64,000 bases of DNA from Paraprevotella clara YIT 11840 (lineage in GTDB: Bacteria; Bacteroidota; Bacteroidia; Bacteroidales; Bacteroidaceae): NCBI RefSeq assembly GCF_000233955.1, contig NZ_JH376579.1, positions 124,001-188,000 on the forward strand, written 5' to 3'. The notes under the pieces were generated by a model. The model saw nothing but the letters and a program-made list of their open reading frames with translations. It had not been told where the DNA came from and did not search any database. Positions 52,649-61,722 of this stretch are shown piece by piece (positions within the stretch are counted from its first letter, which is position 1; each line of letters opens with the position of its first letter). Position numbers and translations under genes: made by a program.

Positions 52649-55565
52649 TATATAAGTTTTTATACCGTGTGTCTATATTCTCCACATATTTCGTCCGAGT
52701 CCCCGTACGGTTGTTGAGCTGAGTATAGAACGTGTGCCACGTCCCCATGACTCCTCCGGACAAATGGCTGTTGAACATGTAAGTCCCACCCAGTCCTACC
52801 ATGGTATTCAACCGGTCGAACGAGCTGGGCATGGCGTAATCTATCATATCGGCTTCGGGTGCCGTACCGACTGCTCCCGTCACGGTGATATTCGTACGCC
52901 CGTCCTCCAACGGATAATATTTGAGCTGGGCGGAAGCATTTACATAAAAACGTGAAGAGAGCAAATAGGCATCGGCTTTCCCGCCTACCAGAACCTGGTT
53001 CCATACCTTAGACAATCCCAGACCGGCACTGAACAAATTGTGATTGCTCCTATCCCAACCGTTGAATACCCATCCGCCTTCTCCATAGCTGTCGTCCCAG
53101 CGGAACGTTTTGGAATAAGTACTGATACGCCTATACATGGCATGGATATCCAACGACAATCCGTTATCCGCTTCGTAAGCGGCCTGCAGACCCACCGTAA
53201 TCTTCGGAAAATACTTGTTGGCCCAGGCTGCGGTCAGCGTTCCCGCCCATTTCCGCGAGAAACGGTGCTCCCAACCGCCTTGCAGTTGCAGGCCTACGCC
53301 GCCGGACACCTGGTCCTCCGGGTCCCCGCCGCTCGTACTGCCATCCCGTCCGGCATAATTAATCCGCCCGGTGAACAGGTTGTAGGCATTCTTACGGATA
53401 TACGAAGCCGAAGCCACGGAAGTAATCACATCCTCTTCCCCATAACGTCCTTGAAGGTATTCCAAGCTTATCTCGTTCCGGTAAGACCGACTGAGCAGCC
53501 CGTCGATATGCCGCTTGAAACTCTCGGCTTCTTCAATGCCCGGCTTATATTTCCGCTGATAAAAATAAGCGGAGTCATAACGGTGCATCGCTTCGTAAGC
53601 CGTCCCCTTGGCCAACAAGAGCGATTCGTTGTTTTCGTCGAACAACAGAGCCGTATCCGCAACGGCTATGGCAGAATCCGGTTCGTGCTCTTTAATCAAC
53701 TGAAGCGCCATAAGCTCGCTATTTTCGGCAAAAGCCCCTACAAGACCGTCATTGTCGGGATAATCATCAAGCTGCGGCCGAAGCAAATCCACAGCCCGCC
53801 GGTAATTTTCCGTACGGCTATAAGAAGCGGCTTGTTTTACAATAAAATCAATGTCCTCCGGATATATGGAACGAGCCTGAGACACATACGCATCATAATC
53901 CTCATGACGGTCGAGACGGTCGGACATACCGATGGCATATTGCAAACCCTCGTATGAAGAGGGATTGACTTCGAGCAGGTGGACACTCTCTCCGAAAGCC
54001 CTGCCGCTGGCTCCCCGTTCGATAAGTTCTTTTATATAAGGAATGGCTATTTCCTCGTATGCGGCGGCATACATCGGATATAACTCGGTCTGCACCGTAT
54101 CGCTCATGGCAAGGTTCAAAACATCAAGTGCCTCAGACGTCTGTCCTCTGCGGCTGAACACATCAGCTTTCTTCACGAAGTATCCTTCGTAATCAGGATA
54201 CTCTTCGTGAATGGAATCGAGAACCGCCAGTGCATCGTCGTAGCGCCGCAATTCGTAATAACAAGCATAAGTCTTGTCCAAAGCCGCCAGTTTCGTTTCA
54301 TCATCATAACCTCCGCGAACCGCTCCTTTCAAATACGGTAAAGCCTCGGCATAGAATCCGTCGGAAACCAGTTCCGATGCCTGTTGCAACTGATTGCGTG
54401 CAAATTCATCCGCAAGGTCGGCGTCTTCGGGATTCATCTTTACCAGATTCGACAACAAAGTATAAGCCTTAGCCGTATTACCCATCCGCTTGTACACCAG
54501 ATACTCTTTATACAGCAAAGATGTCTGCTCCCCCCTGCGTCGTTTGGCCTCGGCCAAATAGTAAAGGGCATCATCATTGTAACCGCGCGTAACGGCAGTG
54601 TTGAGCATGTAATCCAAAGCTTCATCGCTTTTGGACGTTTCATAAACCTTACCGTAAAGCACGTACGGATCGTTCATCCGTGCCGCATTGGCCGCCTCCG
54701 CAAGCAACAGATTATAGAAACGCACCAGATGACCGTCACGGTTGGTTCTCATCCTCGACTTGACAAAGGCCATGGCTTCCTGATAACGGGCTTCTTCGGC
54801 CAGGATAGAGGCCTTTTTAATGATAAGTGCCGAACTTCTCGGTATGCGGGACACACCGACACCGGCCGTCTGAATGGCTTCTTCCGTATTGCCCTGCTGC
54901 AACAGCAGGTTCACCAGATCCAGATAATACCCTTCGTTCTGTGGCGAGACTTCCACCAAGTCCCGGAGCAAAGCGACGGCCTTCTCTTTGTCGCCGCTTT
55001 TACGTCTTTCCTGATAACTTTCCTCCAGACGGTAAACATAATCCCGTTGCACGGTGGAATCATTAGGATAGATTTGCCTCAGCCTCCTGAGCAGGCGGTC
55101 GGCTTCTTCTACATTGCCCTGTTTCCGATAAAGTTCTATCTTCTTCCGCCAAAGTCCTTGCCAGTAAGGGTTAATCTCCAAAAGCTCATTGACATAACAA
55201 ATGGCACTGGAATAGTTTCGGGTTTCATCCTCCACCTTAATAAGCAACTGTTTGGCTTCCACATTCTCCGGGTTGTCCCGCACCGCCCGTACAAGGAAGT
55301 AACGGGCGGTATCATAATCCTTCTTCCTATAATGGTAACGACCGCAAAGTTCATTCAAGCCATTGACATCCGGATAGATGCTCAAACCTTCATCCAACAG
55401 TTGTTTGCCGGCCTCCCACTGCTCTCGTCCGAACATCGAACGCACGTTCGATTCGTAATAATCAGGCGTATGTACATCATCTTTTTCAATAATGTTAAAC
55501 GCATATACCCCCACAATACTGACAAAACAAATCAAACCGATCAACAAACAACCGAACTTCCTCAT
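52617..55565 (-). CDS. TPR protein with C-terminal outer-membrane barrel, PgaA-like exporter
   Basis: A 982-residue exported protein (MRKFGCLLIGLICFVSIVGVYA signal region). Residues about 35-680 are tetratricopeptide repeats (RYHYRKKDYDTARYFLVRAVRDNPENVEAKQLL; LASEYPDYEGYFVKKADVFSRRGQTSEALDVLNLA). From about 690 on there are amphipathic strands typical of a YaiO/PgaA-type barrel (SGGVGLQLQGGWEHRFSRKWAGTLTAAWANKYFPKITVG; VNASAQLKYYPLEDGRTNITVTGAVG) ending NLYNVYLQLFIHF. This domain order, TPR then barrel, is that of PgaA and AlgK-AlgE export systems. The stop of the glycosyltransferase overlaps its ATG. It is the probable outer-membrane exit for the polymer made by its neighbour. Confidence 0.85.
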   Translation of the reverse strand: MRKFGCLLIGLICFVSIVGVYAFNIIEKDDVHTPDYYESNVRSMFGREQWEAGKQLLDEGLSIYPDVNGLNELCGRYHYRKKDYDTARYFLVRAVRDNPENVEAKQLLIKVEDETRNYSSAICYVNELLEINPYWQGLWRKKIELYRKQGNVEEADRLLRRLRQIYPNDSTVQRDYVYRLEESYQERRKSGDKEKAVALLRDLVEVSPQNEGYYLDLVNLLLQQGNTEEAIQTAGVGVSRIPRSSALIIKKASILAEEARYQEAMAFVKSRMRTNRDGHLVRFYNLLLAEAANAARMNDPYVLYGKVYETSKSDEALDYMLNTAVTRGYNDDALYYLAEAKRRRGEQTSLLYKEYLVYKRMGNTAKAYTLLSNLVKMNPEDADLADEFARNQLQQASELVSDGFYAEALPYLKGAVRGGYDDETKLAALDKTYACYYELRRYDDALAVLDSIHEEYPDYEGYFVKKADVFSRRGQTSEALDVLNLAMSDTVQTELYPMYAAAYEEIAIPYIKELIERGASGRAFGESVHLLEVNPSSYEGLQYAIGMSDRLDRHEDYDAYVSQARSIYPEDIDFIVKQAASYSRTENYRRAVDLLRPQLDDYPDNDGLVGAFAENSELMALQLIKEHEPDSAIAVADTALLFDENNESLLLAKGTAYEAMHRYDSAYFYQRKYKPGIEEAESFKRHIDGLLSRSYRNEISLEYLQGRYGEEDVITSVASASYIRKNAYNLFTGRINYAGRDGSTSGGDPEDQVSGGVGLQLQGGWEHRFSRKWAGTLTAAWANKYFPKITVGLQAAYEADNGLSLDIHAMYRRISTYSKTFRWDDSYGEGGWVFNGWDRSNHNLFSAGLGLSKVWNQVLVGGKADAYLLSSRFYVNASAQLKYYPLEDGRTNITVTGAVGTAPEADMIDYAMPSSFDRLNTMVGLGGTYMFNSHLSGGVMGTWHTFYTQLNNRTGTRTKYVENIDTRYKNLYNVYLQLFIHF

Positions 55566-57022
55566 GACTCACCTCCTTTCTCTCTTTCTCCGGACTTCTC
55601 TTTTTTCTTACTTCCGGCAAAACCCTTACGGCTCATTTCGCCCCATACGGCTTTCTTATTGAGCAGGAAATTACAATACCCCTTAATGGAAAAAACCACA
55701 ATGAGAGGGTGATAAAGAAAAGGTTCCAAGATAGCCGCTCCTATAATCCAAAGGTAGGACTTGACTTTACGGAACGACCCCCCAAGCGAATAATCGTAAA
55801 ACAGAACGACCAACGAAAGACTTATACAGAAAGCGTAAAGTCCGAAAAATATGACGACAGCCGTCTTCCAGTTTACGACACCAGTAAGAGCCTGATATAG
55901 GAAGGTGAGAAGACCGAAGAATTCAATAACCGGAGCAAGACATTCGAAAATAAGCACATAAGGCAAAGTCACCATCCCCAATTGCCTGTATTTCCAATTA
56001 AAAAGGAACCGACGATGACGCACAAAAGTCTGTATCAACCCATGCCCCCAACGTACCCTTTGACGGTAGAGCACTTTCAATGTGGGAGGAACTTCCGTCC
56101 AACAACAGTTAGCCGGAATCTGTACGACACGGTATTTTCGTCCGAAATCGCAGCAATAACCGACCATACGTATCAACATGTCCATGTCTTCGGCAAAAGA
56201 GTCTCCACTATATCCCCCCGCAGCCATCACCACATTCTTGTCGAACATACCGTAACCTCCCGAAACATTAGGCATGGCATTGATAGTAGACCACCCCATC
56301 TTTCCGATAAAAAACGAACGCATGTATTCCAGGGTCTGAAACAATGGACAAGGAGTATGCGGTGGTCTGAGTTCCACCATCTGCCCCTTTTCTATCCGAC
56401 AGCCGTTCGAAGCTGCCATGACTCCACTGACGGCTATCACGTCCTCAGATTCCAAAAACGGCATGATACAACGCGAAATAGCGTCTTTGGAAAGAATGCA
56501 ATCCACATCGGTATTGATGAAATACGGGTAGGAGGAAGCATTAAGCCCGGCATTGACGGCATCGGCTTTCGTTCCTCCGTTTTCCTTATCTACCACAATC
56601 AGCCGTTTATATTCGGTCCGGGTTGACTTGAACAACCGACGATAAGGTTTCGTATGTATATATTCCACGTAGGCAAACGGCACCTCTACTAACGAGAAAT
56701 GTTCGATGAGCAGTTCCAATGTCTTATCACGACTACCGTCGTTGACAATCACCACTTCAAATATCGGATATTCTTGTGCCAGCAGCGAATTCACATTGTT
56801 AACGATGGTCTTTTCTTCATTATAAGCCGGAGCGATAATAGACACTCCCGGAGTATAAGGACTGTTATCCATGATATATTTGGGATACACCGAAAGATGG
56901 GAATGTTTGCTACGGAGTATGCCTAATTCTGCAAGCCACATCAGAATCACGTATGAAACCATGAGTCCCAAGCTATAAAAGAAGACCACATAGCCGTAAA
57001 AATAGAAAATGATATCTTTCAT
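55562..57022 (-). CDS. Processive family 2 glycosyltransferase (PgaC/BcsA-like polysaccharide synthase)
   Basis: A 486-residue inner-membrane synthase. Two N-terminal membrane helices precede a GT2 domain with APAYNEE (65-71), the Asp of NDGSRD (95), TDVD (171-174), a Glu-Asp pair in SFAEDMDM (278-279) and the QRVRW signature (321-325), the set that marks processive beta-glycan synthases. Three to four helices follow (PYVLIFECLAPVIEFFGLLTFLY onward). It uses a nucleotide sugar, probably UDP-linked, to build and extrude a polymer; PNAG-like or cellulose-like product is not decided by sequence. There is no PilZ domain, so no direct c-di-GMP control is evident. Start and stop overlap both neighbours by four bases. 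Confidence 0.9.
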   Translation of the reverse strand: MKDIIFYFYGYVVFFYSLGLMVSYVILMWLAELGILRSKHSHLSVYPKYIMDNSPYTPGVSIIAPAYNEEKTIVNNVNSLLAQEYPIFEVVIVNDGSRDKTLELLIEHFSLVEVPFAYVEYIHTKPYRRLFKSTRTEYKRLIVVDKENGGTKADAVNAGLNASSYPYFINTDVDCILSKDAISRCIMPFLESEDVIAVSGVMAASNGCRIEKGQMVELRPPHTPCPLFQTLEYMRSFFIGKMGWSTINAMPNVSGGYGMFDKNVVMAAGGYSGDSFAEDMDMLIRMVGYCCDFGRKYRVVQIPANCCWTEVPPTLKVLYRQRVRWGHGLIQTFVRHRRFLFNWKYRQLGMVTLPYVLIFECLAPVIEFFGLLTFLYQALTGVVNWKTAVVIFFGLYAFCISLSLVVLFYDYSLGGSFRKVKSYLWIIGAAILEPFLYHPLIVVFSIKGYCNFLLNKKAVWGEMSRKGFAGSKKKEKSGEREKGGES

Positions 57023-58317
57023 AGGCTCTCATTGTTAATTATGGGGTTCTCTACATGCTCGAACAATATCTGGTTCTCACTACTTGCCTTGACTTTAAGT
57101 CGGAGAAAAACATTACGCCCCTCGTCGTTGTACAGCCACAAACAACGCAAGGCCGTACGTTTGGTGTAATTAGACACGGAGTTTTCATATACGTCGGCGA
57201 AAAAATGTACACGGATACCCGAACCTATGGCCAACAAAGCATTGAGTATAGACCGACGCAAAATCTCGGTCTGTTTATAGAAAAGCCCCAACATGACTTC
57301 TTCCGCCTCATCAAACCGACGGATTCCCATACAAGCGAATGCAGCATTTCTACAAAGAAAATTGGGAGAATCAAAATAAGAGAAAAGGTATTTCACCTCT
57401 TGGTCCGTCCCCCAATAGGCAATCTCGTGCATGAAAAAGACAACTTTACTGGTTGCCTCCGTTTTCTGCAATAAAGGAACAAACAAAGGAACCGGCCTAC
57501 CACCTTCACGTATCTTTCTAAATATCTCATGAAGTTCCATCTTATCCCAAATAGAGAAGGCTGTATTCTGAATACTACTCTCCTCCAGAAACATATAAGG
57601 TTCCTCTTTGTTCGTGCACATATAATACAAACGGGTTGCCTTACGTAACCGTATATCTTTATCGTTCACCAAACTCGCCACAATACTATCCGGCAACTGC
57701 ATGTTGGTCAATCTCACGGCTTGCATCAAAGCCACTTTATCTTTACGTTTACCTAATATGAGTTGTCTTTCCACGTAATCCGTAAAGCCGATAAGTTTCA
57801 TGACACGTTGTATGTTCGTCAAGTTCGGATTTTGCACATTCGTATAAAGACTCAATTCCACCAGCACTTCCGACCACAGACGCATCTCCCACGTCTTCCA
57901 TTTACGTGGTTTATATTCCATACGTCGGCTAATCTCCTCAGTAGAAAGGTTCTCCACCTCTTCATGGACGATGGCTTTCAACTTATCAAAATATCTGTCT
58001 TTAATCCAAGCTTTCCTCTTTGCATTGCGGCGCCGAAGATAGACATGAACTCCCATAATGCAAAAAATGACGGCAAATCCCAAACAACTTACAAGAATCA
58101 CTCCGTATGCCACTCTCACCACCCACGGATAATCTACAAAAAGATGTCTATACAGATAATAATAATATCTCAATATATTCCATCCCCAAAGTTGATAGAC
58201 ATCATCCGCCCCCGAATATCCTGTATGACTGGCCTGCAGAACTCCTATATTTGATTCTGCCAGGCAAAAGACGGTATATACCATCTGTAAAAACATTCCT
58301 ACAAGAATTCGTTTCAT
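57019..58317 (-). CDS. Membrane protein with HEAT-like repeats, first gene of exopolysaccharide operon
   Basis: A 432-residue protein with a signal/anchor (MKRILVGMFLQMVYTVFCLA), a short exported segment, one firm membrane helix (VVRVAYGVILVSCLGFAVIFCIMGVHVYL, about 65-95) and a large cytoplasmic C-terminal part of alpha-helical HEAT-like repeats (KVVFFMHEIAYWGTDQEVKYLFSYFDSPNFLCRNAAFACMGIRRFDEAEEVML). No enzyme motif is visible. Repeats of this sort bind protein partners, so a regulatory or scaffold subunit for the adjoining synthase is plausible, comparable in position to PgaD or PelD. Its stop overlaps the synthase start (ATGA). It lies behind the invertible promoter at 58419-58624. Confidence 0.75.
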   Translation of the reverse strand: MKRILVGMFLQMVYTVFCLAESNIGVLQASHTGYSGADDVYQLWGWNILRYYYYLYRHLFVDYPWVVRVAYGVILVSCLGFAVIFCIMGVHVYLRRRNAKRKAWIKDRYFDKLKAIVHEEVENLSTEEISRRMEYKPRKWKTWEMRLWSEVLVELSLYTNVQNPNLTNIQRVMKLIGFTDYVERQLILGKRKDKVALMQAVRLTNMQLPDSIVASLVNDKDIRLRKATRLYYMCTNKEEPYMFLEESSIQNTAFSIWDKMELHEIFRKIREGGRPVPLFVPLLQKTEATSKVVFFMHEIAYWGTDQEVKYLFSYFDSPNFLCRNAAFACMGIRRFDEAEEVMLGLFYKQTEILRRSILNALLAIGSGIRVHFFADVYENSVSNYTKRTALRCLWLYNDEGRNVFLRLKVKASSENQILFEHVENPIINNESL

Positions 58318-58418
58318 ACTTTTCTTATATTACAGCTCTCACAAAAGGTACACAAAAGACTATCTACTCCCCCTCATTACCAACTTTCACCCAATATTAT
58401 AGACATTCCATAATGCAC

Positions 58419-58624
58419 ATCTCTTACTAAGAGATAAATAATAAATATTAAGTCATTGATAAACAGATTATTGCCAGCCTTTCGAAGACTCGTTCGTAAA
58501 ACACATCATTAAAAAAGTTATGAAATATCGCTGATTTTTCTTAGAAATATTATATTATAAATAGCTTATTTCCAGATTATTTTATTATCTTTGCCGCCAA
58601 CAAGATCGCTCTCTTAGTAAGAGA
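58419..58624. promoter_or_regulatory. Putative invertible (phase-variable) promoter segment C/D of exopolysaccharide operon
   Basis: ATCTCTTACTAAGAGAT at 58419-58435 and TCTCTTAGTAAGAGA at 58610-58624 are near-identical near-palindromes whose central base is C in one and G in the other, so they form an inverted pair around ~174 bp. Inside, TATCTTTG (58586-58593) is a -7 box pointing right, away from the operon starting at 58317 and toward the 3' end of the WbqC gene. Flipping the segment about the repeat centres would place the box at 58451-58458 on the minus strand, 134 bases before the ATG at 58317. No clear -33 TTTG was found. The segment is AT-rich and the rest of 58318-58738 holds no gene. 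Confidence 0.72.
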
Positions 58625-58738
58625 AAAGACAAAAGACGGCACAACAGAAAGTAGAGCTTTTTACAACACAAAAAACACTCTACCTACAAATAAAAGACAG
58701 ATTTTCTATCGAATAAAAACCTTAATGCTCTACACTAC

Positions 58739-59422
58739 TCATAAATTTTGTAACGGTTGGCAAGCATCTTCTTGTATTGAATCACGCAAAATAAGAAGTG
58801 ATTCGGGTCCCATATTGAACAAAAGATCGACGACACTCAAATTGGGCAAGAAACCATGTTTTTCCCGAAAGACTTGATAATATCCACGAGGAATAAAAGT
58901 AACATCAGCCTCAACTGATATTTTAGGACTTATCAAATTACGGAAATCGGCAACACAAACATCCGACCTGCCTCCAAAATCCATAAATCCATAAGAAGCC
59001 GTCTGCGCAACTTTGGGGTGCAAGTCTATAAGTTCGCACACCTTGGCACGGATCGCTTCATTAAAATCAAAAAGAAAGTCCCACTTCTGCGTATAAAACG
59101 GTAAGAAGTCATCGGCATAATACTCAAAGAAAGGACTGTTGCGATAAGCCGTCTCCAAAGCATTCCAATGCAGGTGGCGCCAATTCCCATGGTCTGAGAT
59201 ACGGATATCCTTCATGGGACACTTATCTGAGGCAGGCTTCACCACAGGAATGGTCAACGCCTGCACACCGGAAGGCGAAGCAATGAGGCAACGGTTACGG
59301 TAAGTTTGTTTCACATAATGCTCGTATGCCTCGACGTACGCTTCAGCATAAGCATAAAGTTTGGTGTAATATTGTACCGGTGCCAGATAAGCGGAAGAAA
59401 GCAAACAGATACGACTCATCAT
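58739..59422 (-). CDS. WbqC family protein
   Basis: A 227-residue protein from ATG 59422 (MMSRICLLSSAYLAPVQYYTKL); the frame is open 45 codons further but overlaps the preceding gene. The WbqC-type features are the start SAYLAPVQYYTKLYAYAEAYVEAYEHYVKQTYRNRC with basic and Tyr-rich residues, PVVKPASDKCPMKDIRISDHGNWRHLHWNALETAYRNSPFF and the C-terminal FLPNLSVVDLLFNMGPES. WbqC proteins are named from O-antigen clusters, but the reaction is not established. Its ATG overlaps the stop of the upstream gene as TGATG. The signal peptidase-WbqC order is common in Bacteroidales and makes it a housekeeping co-transcribed gene. Confidence 0.88.
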   Translation of the reverse strand: MMSRICLLSSAYLAPVQYYTKLYAYAEAYVEAYEHYVKQTYRNRCLIASPSGVQALTIPVVKPASDKCPMKDIRISDHGNWRHLHWNALETAYRNSPFFEYYADDFLPFYTQKWDFLFDFNEAIRAKVCELIDLHPKVAQTASYGFMDFGGRSDVCVADFRNLISPKISVEADVTFIPRGYYQVFREKHGFLPNLSVVDLLFNMGPESLLILRDSIQEDACQPLQNL

Positions 59423-60243
59423 CAAGGATTTTGGTTTTGAACGGACACGGTTATGCCTACGGAGCGGACGGACGGACTTTGTCCTCCTCTCGGTTTGTAC
59501 GTGTTTTCGCGCCCGACCTTCATCATCGTACGATGGGCACGAAGCCGGGCATACCATGGTGCTTCAGTATCCCAAGAATAAAGAATACGGCTCAAACGGC
59601 CGATAATATAAGTGTCGGGCACAAACCCGAAAGTACGTGAATCGGCGTGGTTACGCTCATTAGCCGACGACATCCAATAATAGTCGTGGCTGAAACGGAA
59701 ACTCGACACGAAATGCCCTGACACACAAAGCGAATCGGCAATGACTGCGGCACGCACTCCTTCGTGAAGATTGATCATACGGCAATACCATTGCATATTA
59801 TCGGGAGTAAGTGTCACGTAAGCGTTCCGGCGGGGAAGTTCCACCACCCTGCAAGGACGATGGTCACGAGGACGGTTTCGATACACTTTCCCCAACGAAT
59901 CTATCCACAGGCTATCTCCCGGAACAGCATAACAGAATCCCACAAAGACATCTCGCTCGTCTATGTATCGCTTGTCCTGCCCGCCGGCAGAAGGGTCATT
60001 AAAAGCTACCCATTCGCCCCGCGGCACAGGACTTGTGCCCCAACGCATATAGCCCCACCAACGCATGGGCGAAAGACGCAGCCCGTATGCCGTACGGTCT
60101 ACCGCCACACGGTCACCCGCCATAAAAACAGGCCGTTCGCCATCTTCGGGTATCTCTATGAGAAACACCCAACACCCTCTGACCAAGATTACCCCGATGG
60201 CAGCGGCCAGCAACACGGCACACAGTCGTCCAGTCTTCTTCAA
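59422..60243 (-). CDS. Signal peptidase I paralogue, apparently catalytically inactive
   Basis: A 273-residue S26-like protein with one N-terminal anchor helix. It aligns without gaps to LepB at the first catalytic block: IPEDGERPVF here against IPSSSLEKSL in the neighbour, so the catalytic Ser is Gly 35. In the second block, VFVGFCYAVPGDSL against NYVKRCVGLPGQTL, the catalytic Lys is Gly 102. The ...NHADSRTFGFVPDTYIIG block is well kept. The loss of both dyad residues suggests a non-enzymatic role, perhaps partner of LepB or a substrate-holding protein, rather than a random mutant, because structural motifs are preserved. It lies 11 bp after lepB and overlaps WbqC. Confidence 0.83.
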   Translation of the reverse strand: MKKTGRLCAVLLAAAIGVILVRGCWVFLIEIPEDGERPVFMAGDRVAVDRTAYGLRLSPMRWWGYMRWGTSPVPRGEWVAFNDPSAGGQDKRYIDERDVFVGFCYAVPGDSLWIDSLGKVYRNRPRDHRPCRVVELPRRNAYVTLTPDNMQWYCRMINLHEGVRAAVIADSLCVSGHFVSSFRFSHDYYWMSSANERNHADSRTFGFVPDTYIIGRLSRILYSWDTEAPWYARLRAHRTMMKVGRENTYKPRGGQSPSVRSVGITVSVQNQNP

Positions 60244-60253
60244 TATCCTTTAT

Positions 60254-61702
60254 CTATTTGATGTGACCCACCAGGCGGAACAGGCGGTTCCAACGCACAT
60301 GACCGTCGAACCATCCGCGATCTTTATCCAACGAAAGCCAAATGAGTATCGGCTTACCCACAATGTGATCCTCGGGAACAAAACCCCAATAACGTGAATC
60401 GGCCGAATTATGGCGGTTATCACCCTGCATCCAATAGTAGTCCATCTTGAATGTATAGCTATCCGCCTCTTTCCCGTTAATGAAAATCTTCCCATCCTTC
60501 ACTTCAAGGTCGTTATGTTCGTATACTCGGATAGGACGTTCATACACGGCTATATTGTCCATAGTCAGTTTGACGGACTTTCCTTTGGCCGGAATCCATA
60601 TAGGACCGTAATTGTCACGTGTCCAACCCGTCCAGGCATTGAGCGGATACAAACCGTCGGGTACGGAATTTACATTATCGTAAGCGATACTGTCCACAAT
60701 GTCCGTACAGGCCTTCAGACGCTCGTAAGCGTACTGTGTCAGCGGCATGGTTCCTGTTTCGGACAATGAAGCCAAATCTTCCCCACTGATGCCCAGTTCC
60801 CGCACTAATTCGTCCGGTATGGCCTGTTTCAGGCGTACGAAGTAATCGTACTGCACATTGTCCGGTTCCTTGTTGGGCTTGCCGTCCAGATAGACCACAT
60901 GGTCCTTAATCTGAAGCGTCTGTCCGGGCAGTCCCACACAACGTTTCACATAATTCTCCCGCCGGTCTACCGGACGCGACATCACTCCGCCGAACACTTG
61001 GGGATTCTGGTCGATGTATTGACGTCCCATGGCATAAAGCTCGGCAAAGAAGTCGCGCTGTTGCTGCCGGGTGAGCGAATCCAAAAGCGGATAACCGCCA
61101 TGCAGTTGCATATATTGCTGACCGCCGATGCCGTATGCGATGGCATAAAAATCCATGTTTTGGTATTCCGGGTTCACGGTCACCGTATCGCCCGCCGGAT
61201 AATTGAACACCACGATGTCGTTCAACTGTACCCGTCCGCCCGGAACACGCTCGTAATCCCACTGCGGCCATTCGATATACGACTTGCAACCCACAAGAGG
61301 CATCGTGTGCTGCGTAAGCGGCATGGACAAAGGCGTCTGCGGCTTGCGCGGTCCGTAGCTCATCTTGCTCACGAACAGGTAATCGCCCACCAAAAGCGAC
61401 TTTTCGAGCGAAGACGATGGAATCGTATAATTTTGGAAAAAATAGATATTGACGAAATACACAGCCACTAAAGCAAACACGATGGCATCCACCCAACTCA
61501 TCACCGTGCGCGTCACGGGACTTTCTGCTTCTTTCCACCATGTCCAAGGGATGCGTTTCGTGATGTAAGCGTCATAGATGAACGGTACGACCAACAATCC
61601 CCACCAACTCTTGATCCATACGAGGAAAGCAAGATAGAGGGCTGTTACGACACCCATCTTTATCCATTGTGCCCGTGTGGGCTTCTGCCTGAGTTTCTTC
61701 AT
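60254..61702 (-). CDS. lepB: Signal peptidase I
   Basis: A 482-residue inner-membrane peptidase that removes signal peptides from exported proteins, longer than most LepB proteins because of insertions typical of Bacteroidetes. Two N-terminal membrane helices (about 17-45 and 66-90) precede IPSSSLEKSLLVGDYLFVSK with catalytic Ser 98. The second block YVKRCVGLPGQ supplies catalytic Lys 253 and MQGDNRHNSADSR completes the conserved boxes. The insert between Ser and Lys has long Tyr/Gln-rich segments (QQYMQLHGGYPLLDSLTRQQQ). It is followed 11 bp later by an inactive paralogue, and dapB ends 20 bp upstream. Likely essential. Confidence 0.94.
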   Translation of the reverse strand: MKKLRQKPTRAQWIKMGVVTALYLAFLVWIKSWWGLLVVPFIYDAYITKRIPWTWWKEAESPVTRTVMSWVDAIVFALVAVYFVNIYFFQNYTIPSSSLEKSLLVGDYLFVSKMSYGPRKPQTPLSMPLTQHTMPLVGCKSYIEWPQWDYERVPGGRVQLNDIVVFNYPAGDTVTVNPEYQNMDFYAIAYGIGGQQYMQLHGGYPLLDSLTRQQQRDFFAELYAMGRQYIDQNPQVFGGVMSRPVDRRENYVKRCVGLPGQTLQIKDHVVYLDGKPNKEPDNVQYDYFVRLKQAIPDELVRELGISGEDLASLSETGTMPLTQYAYERLKACTDIVDSIAYDNVNSVPDGLYPLNAWTGWTRDNYGPIWIPAKGKSVKLTMDNIAVYERPIRVYEHNDLEVKDGKIFINGKEADSYTFKMDYYWMQGDNRHNSADSRYWGFVPEDHIVGKPILIWLSLDKDRGWFDGHVRWNRLFRLVGHIK

Positions 61703-61722
61703 GTCTTTCTTTCAAATGTCGT

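Noticed and set aside
36563-58624. Ends of a 22 kb mobile element bounded by the shared repeats
   Set aside because: Each repeat pair is inverted locally around a promoter; there is no transposase, integrase or target-site duplication, and the gene content between is chromosomal in character.
58625-58738. A gene on the plus strand driven by the promoter in segment C/D as it is oriented here
   Set aside because: No open frame with support lies between 58625 and the converging WbqC gene, so the orientation is read as off rather than driving a hidden gene.
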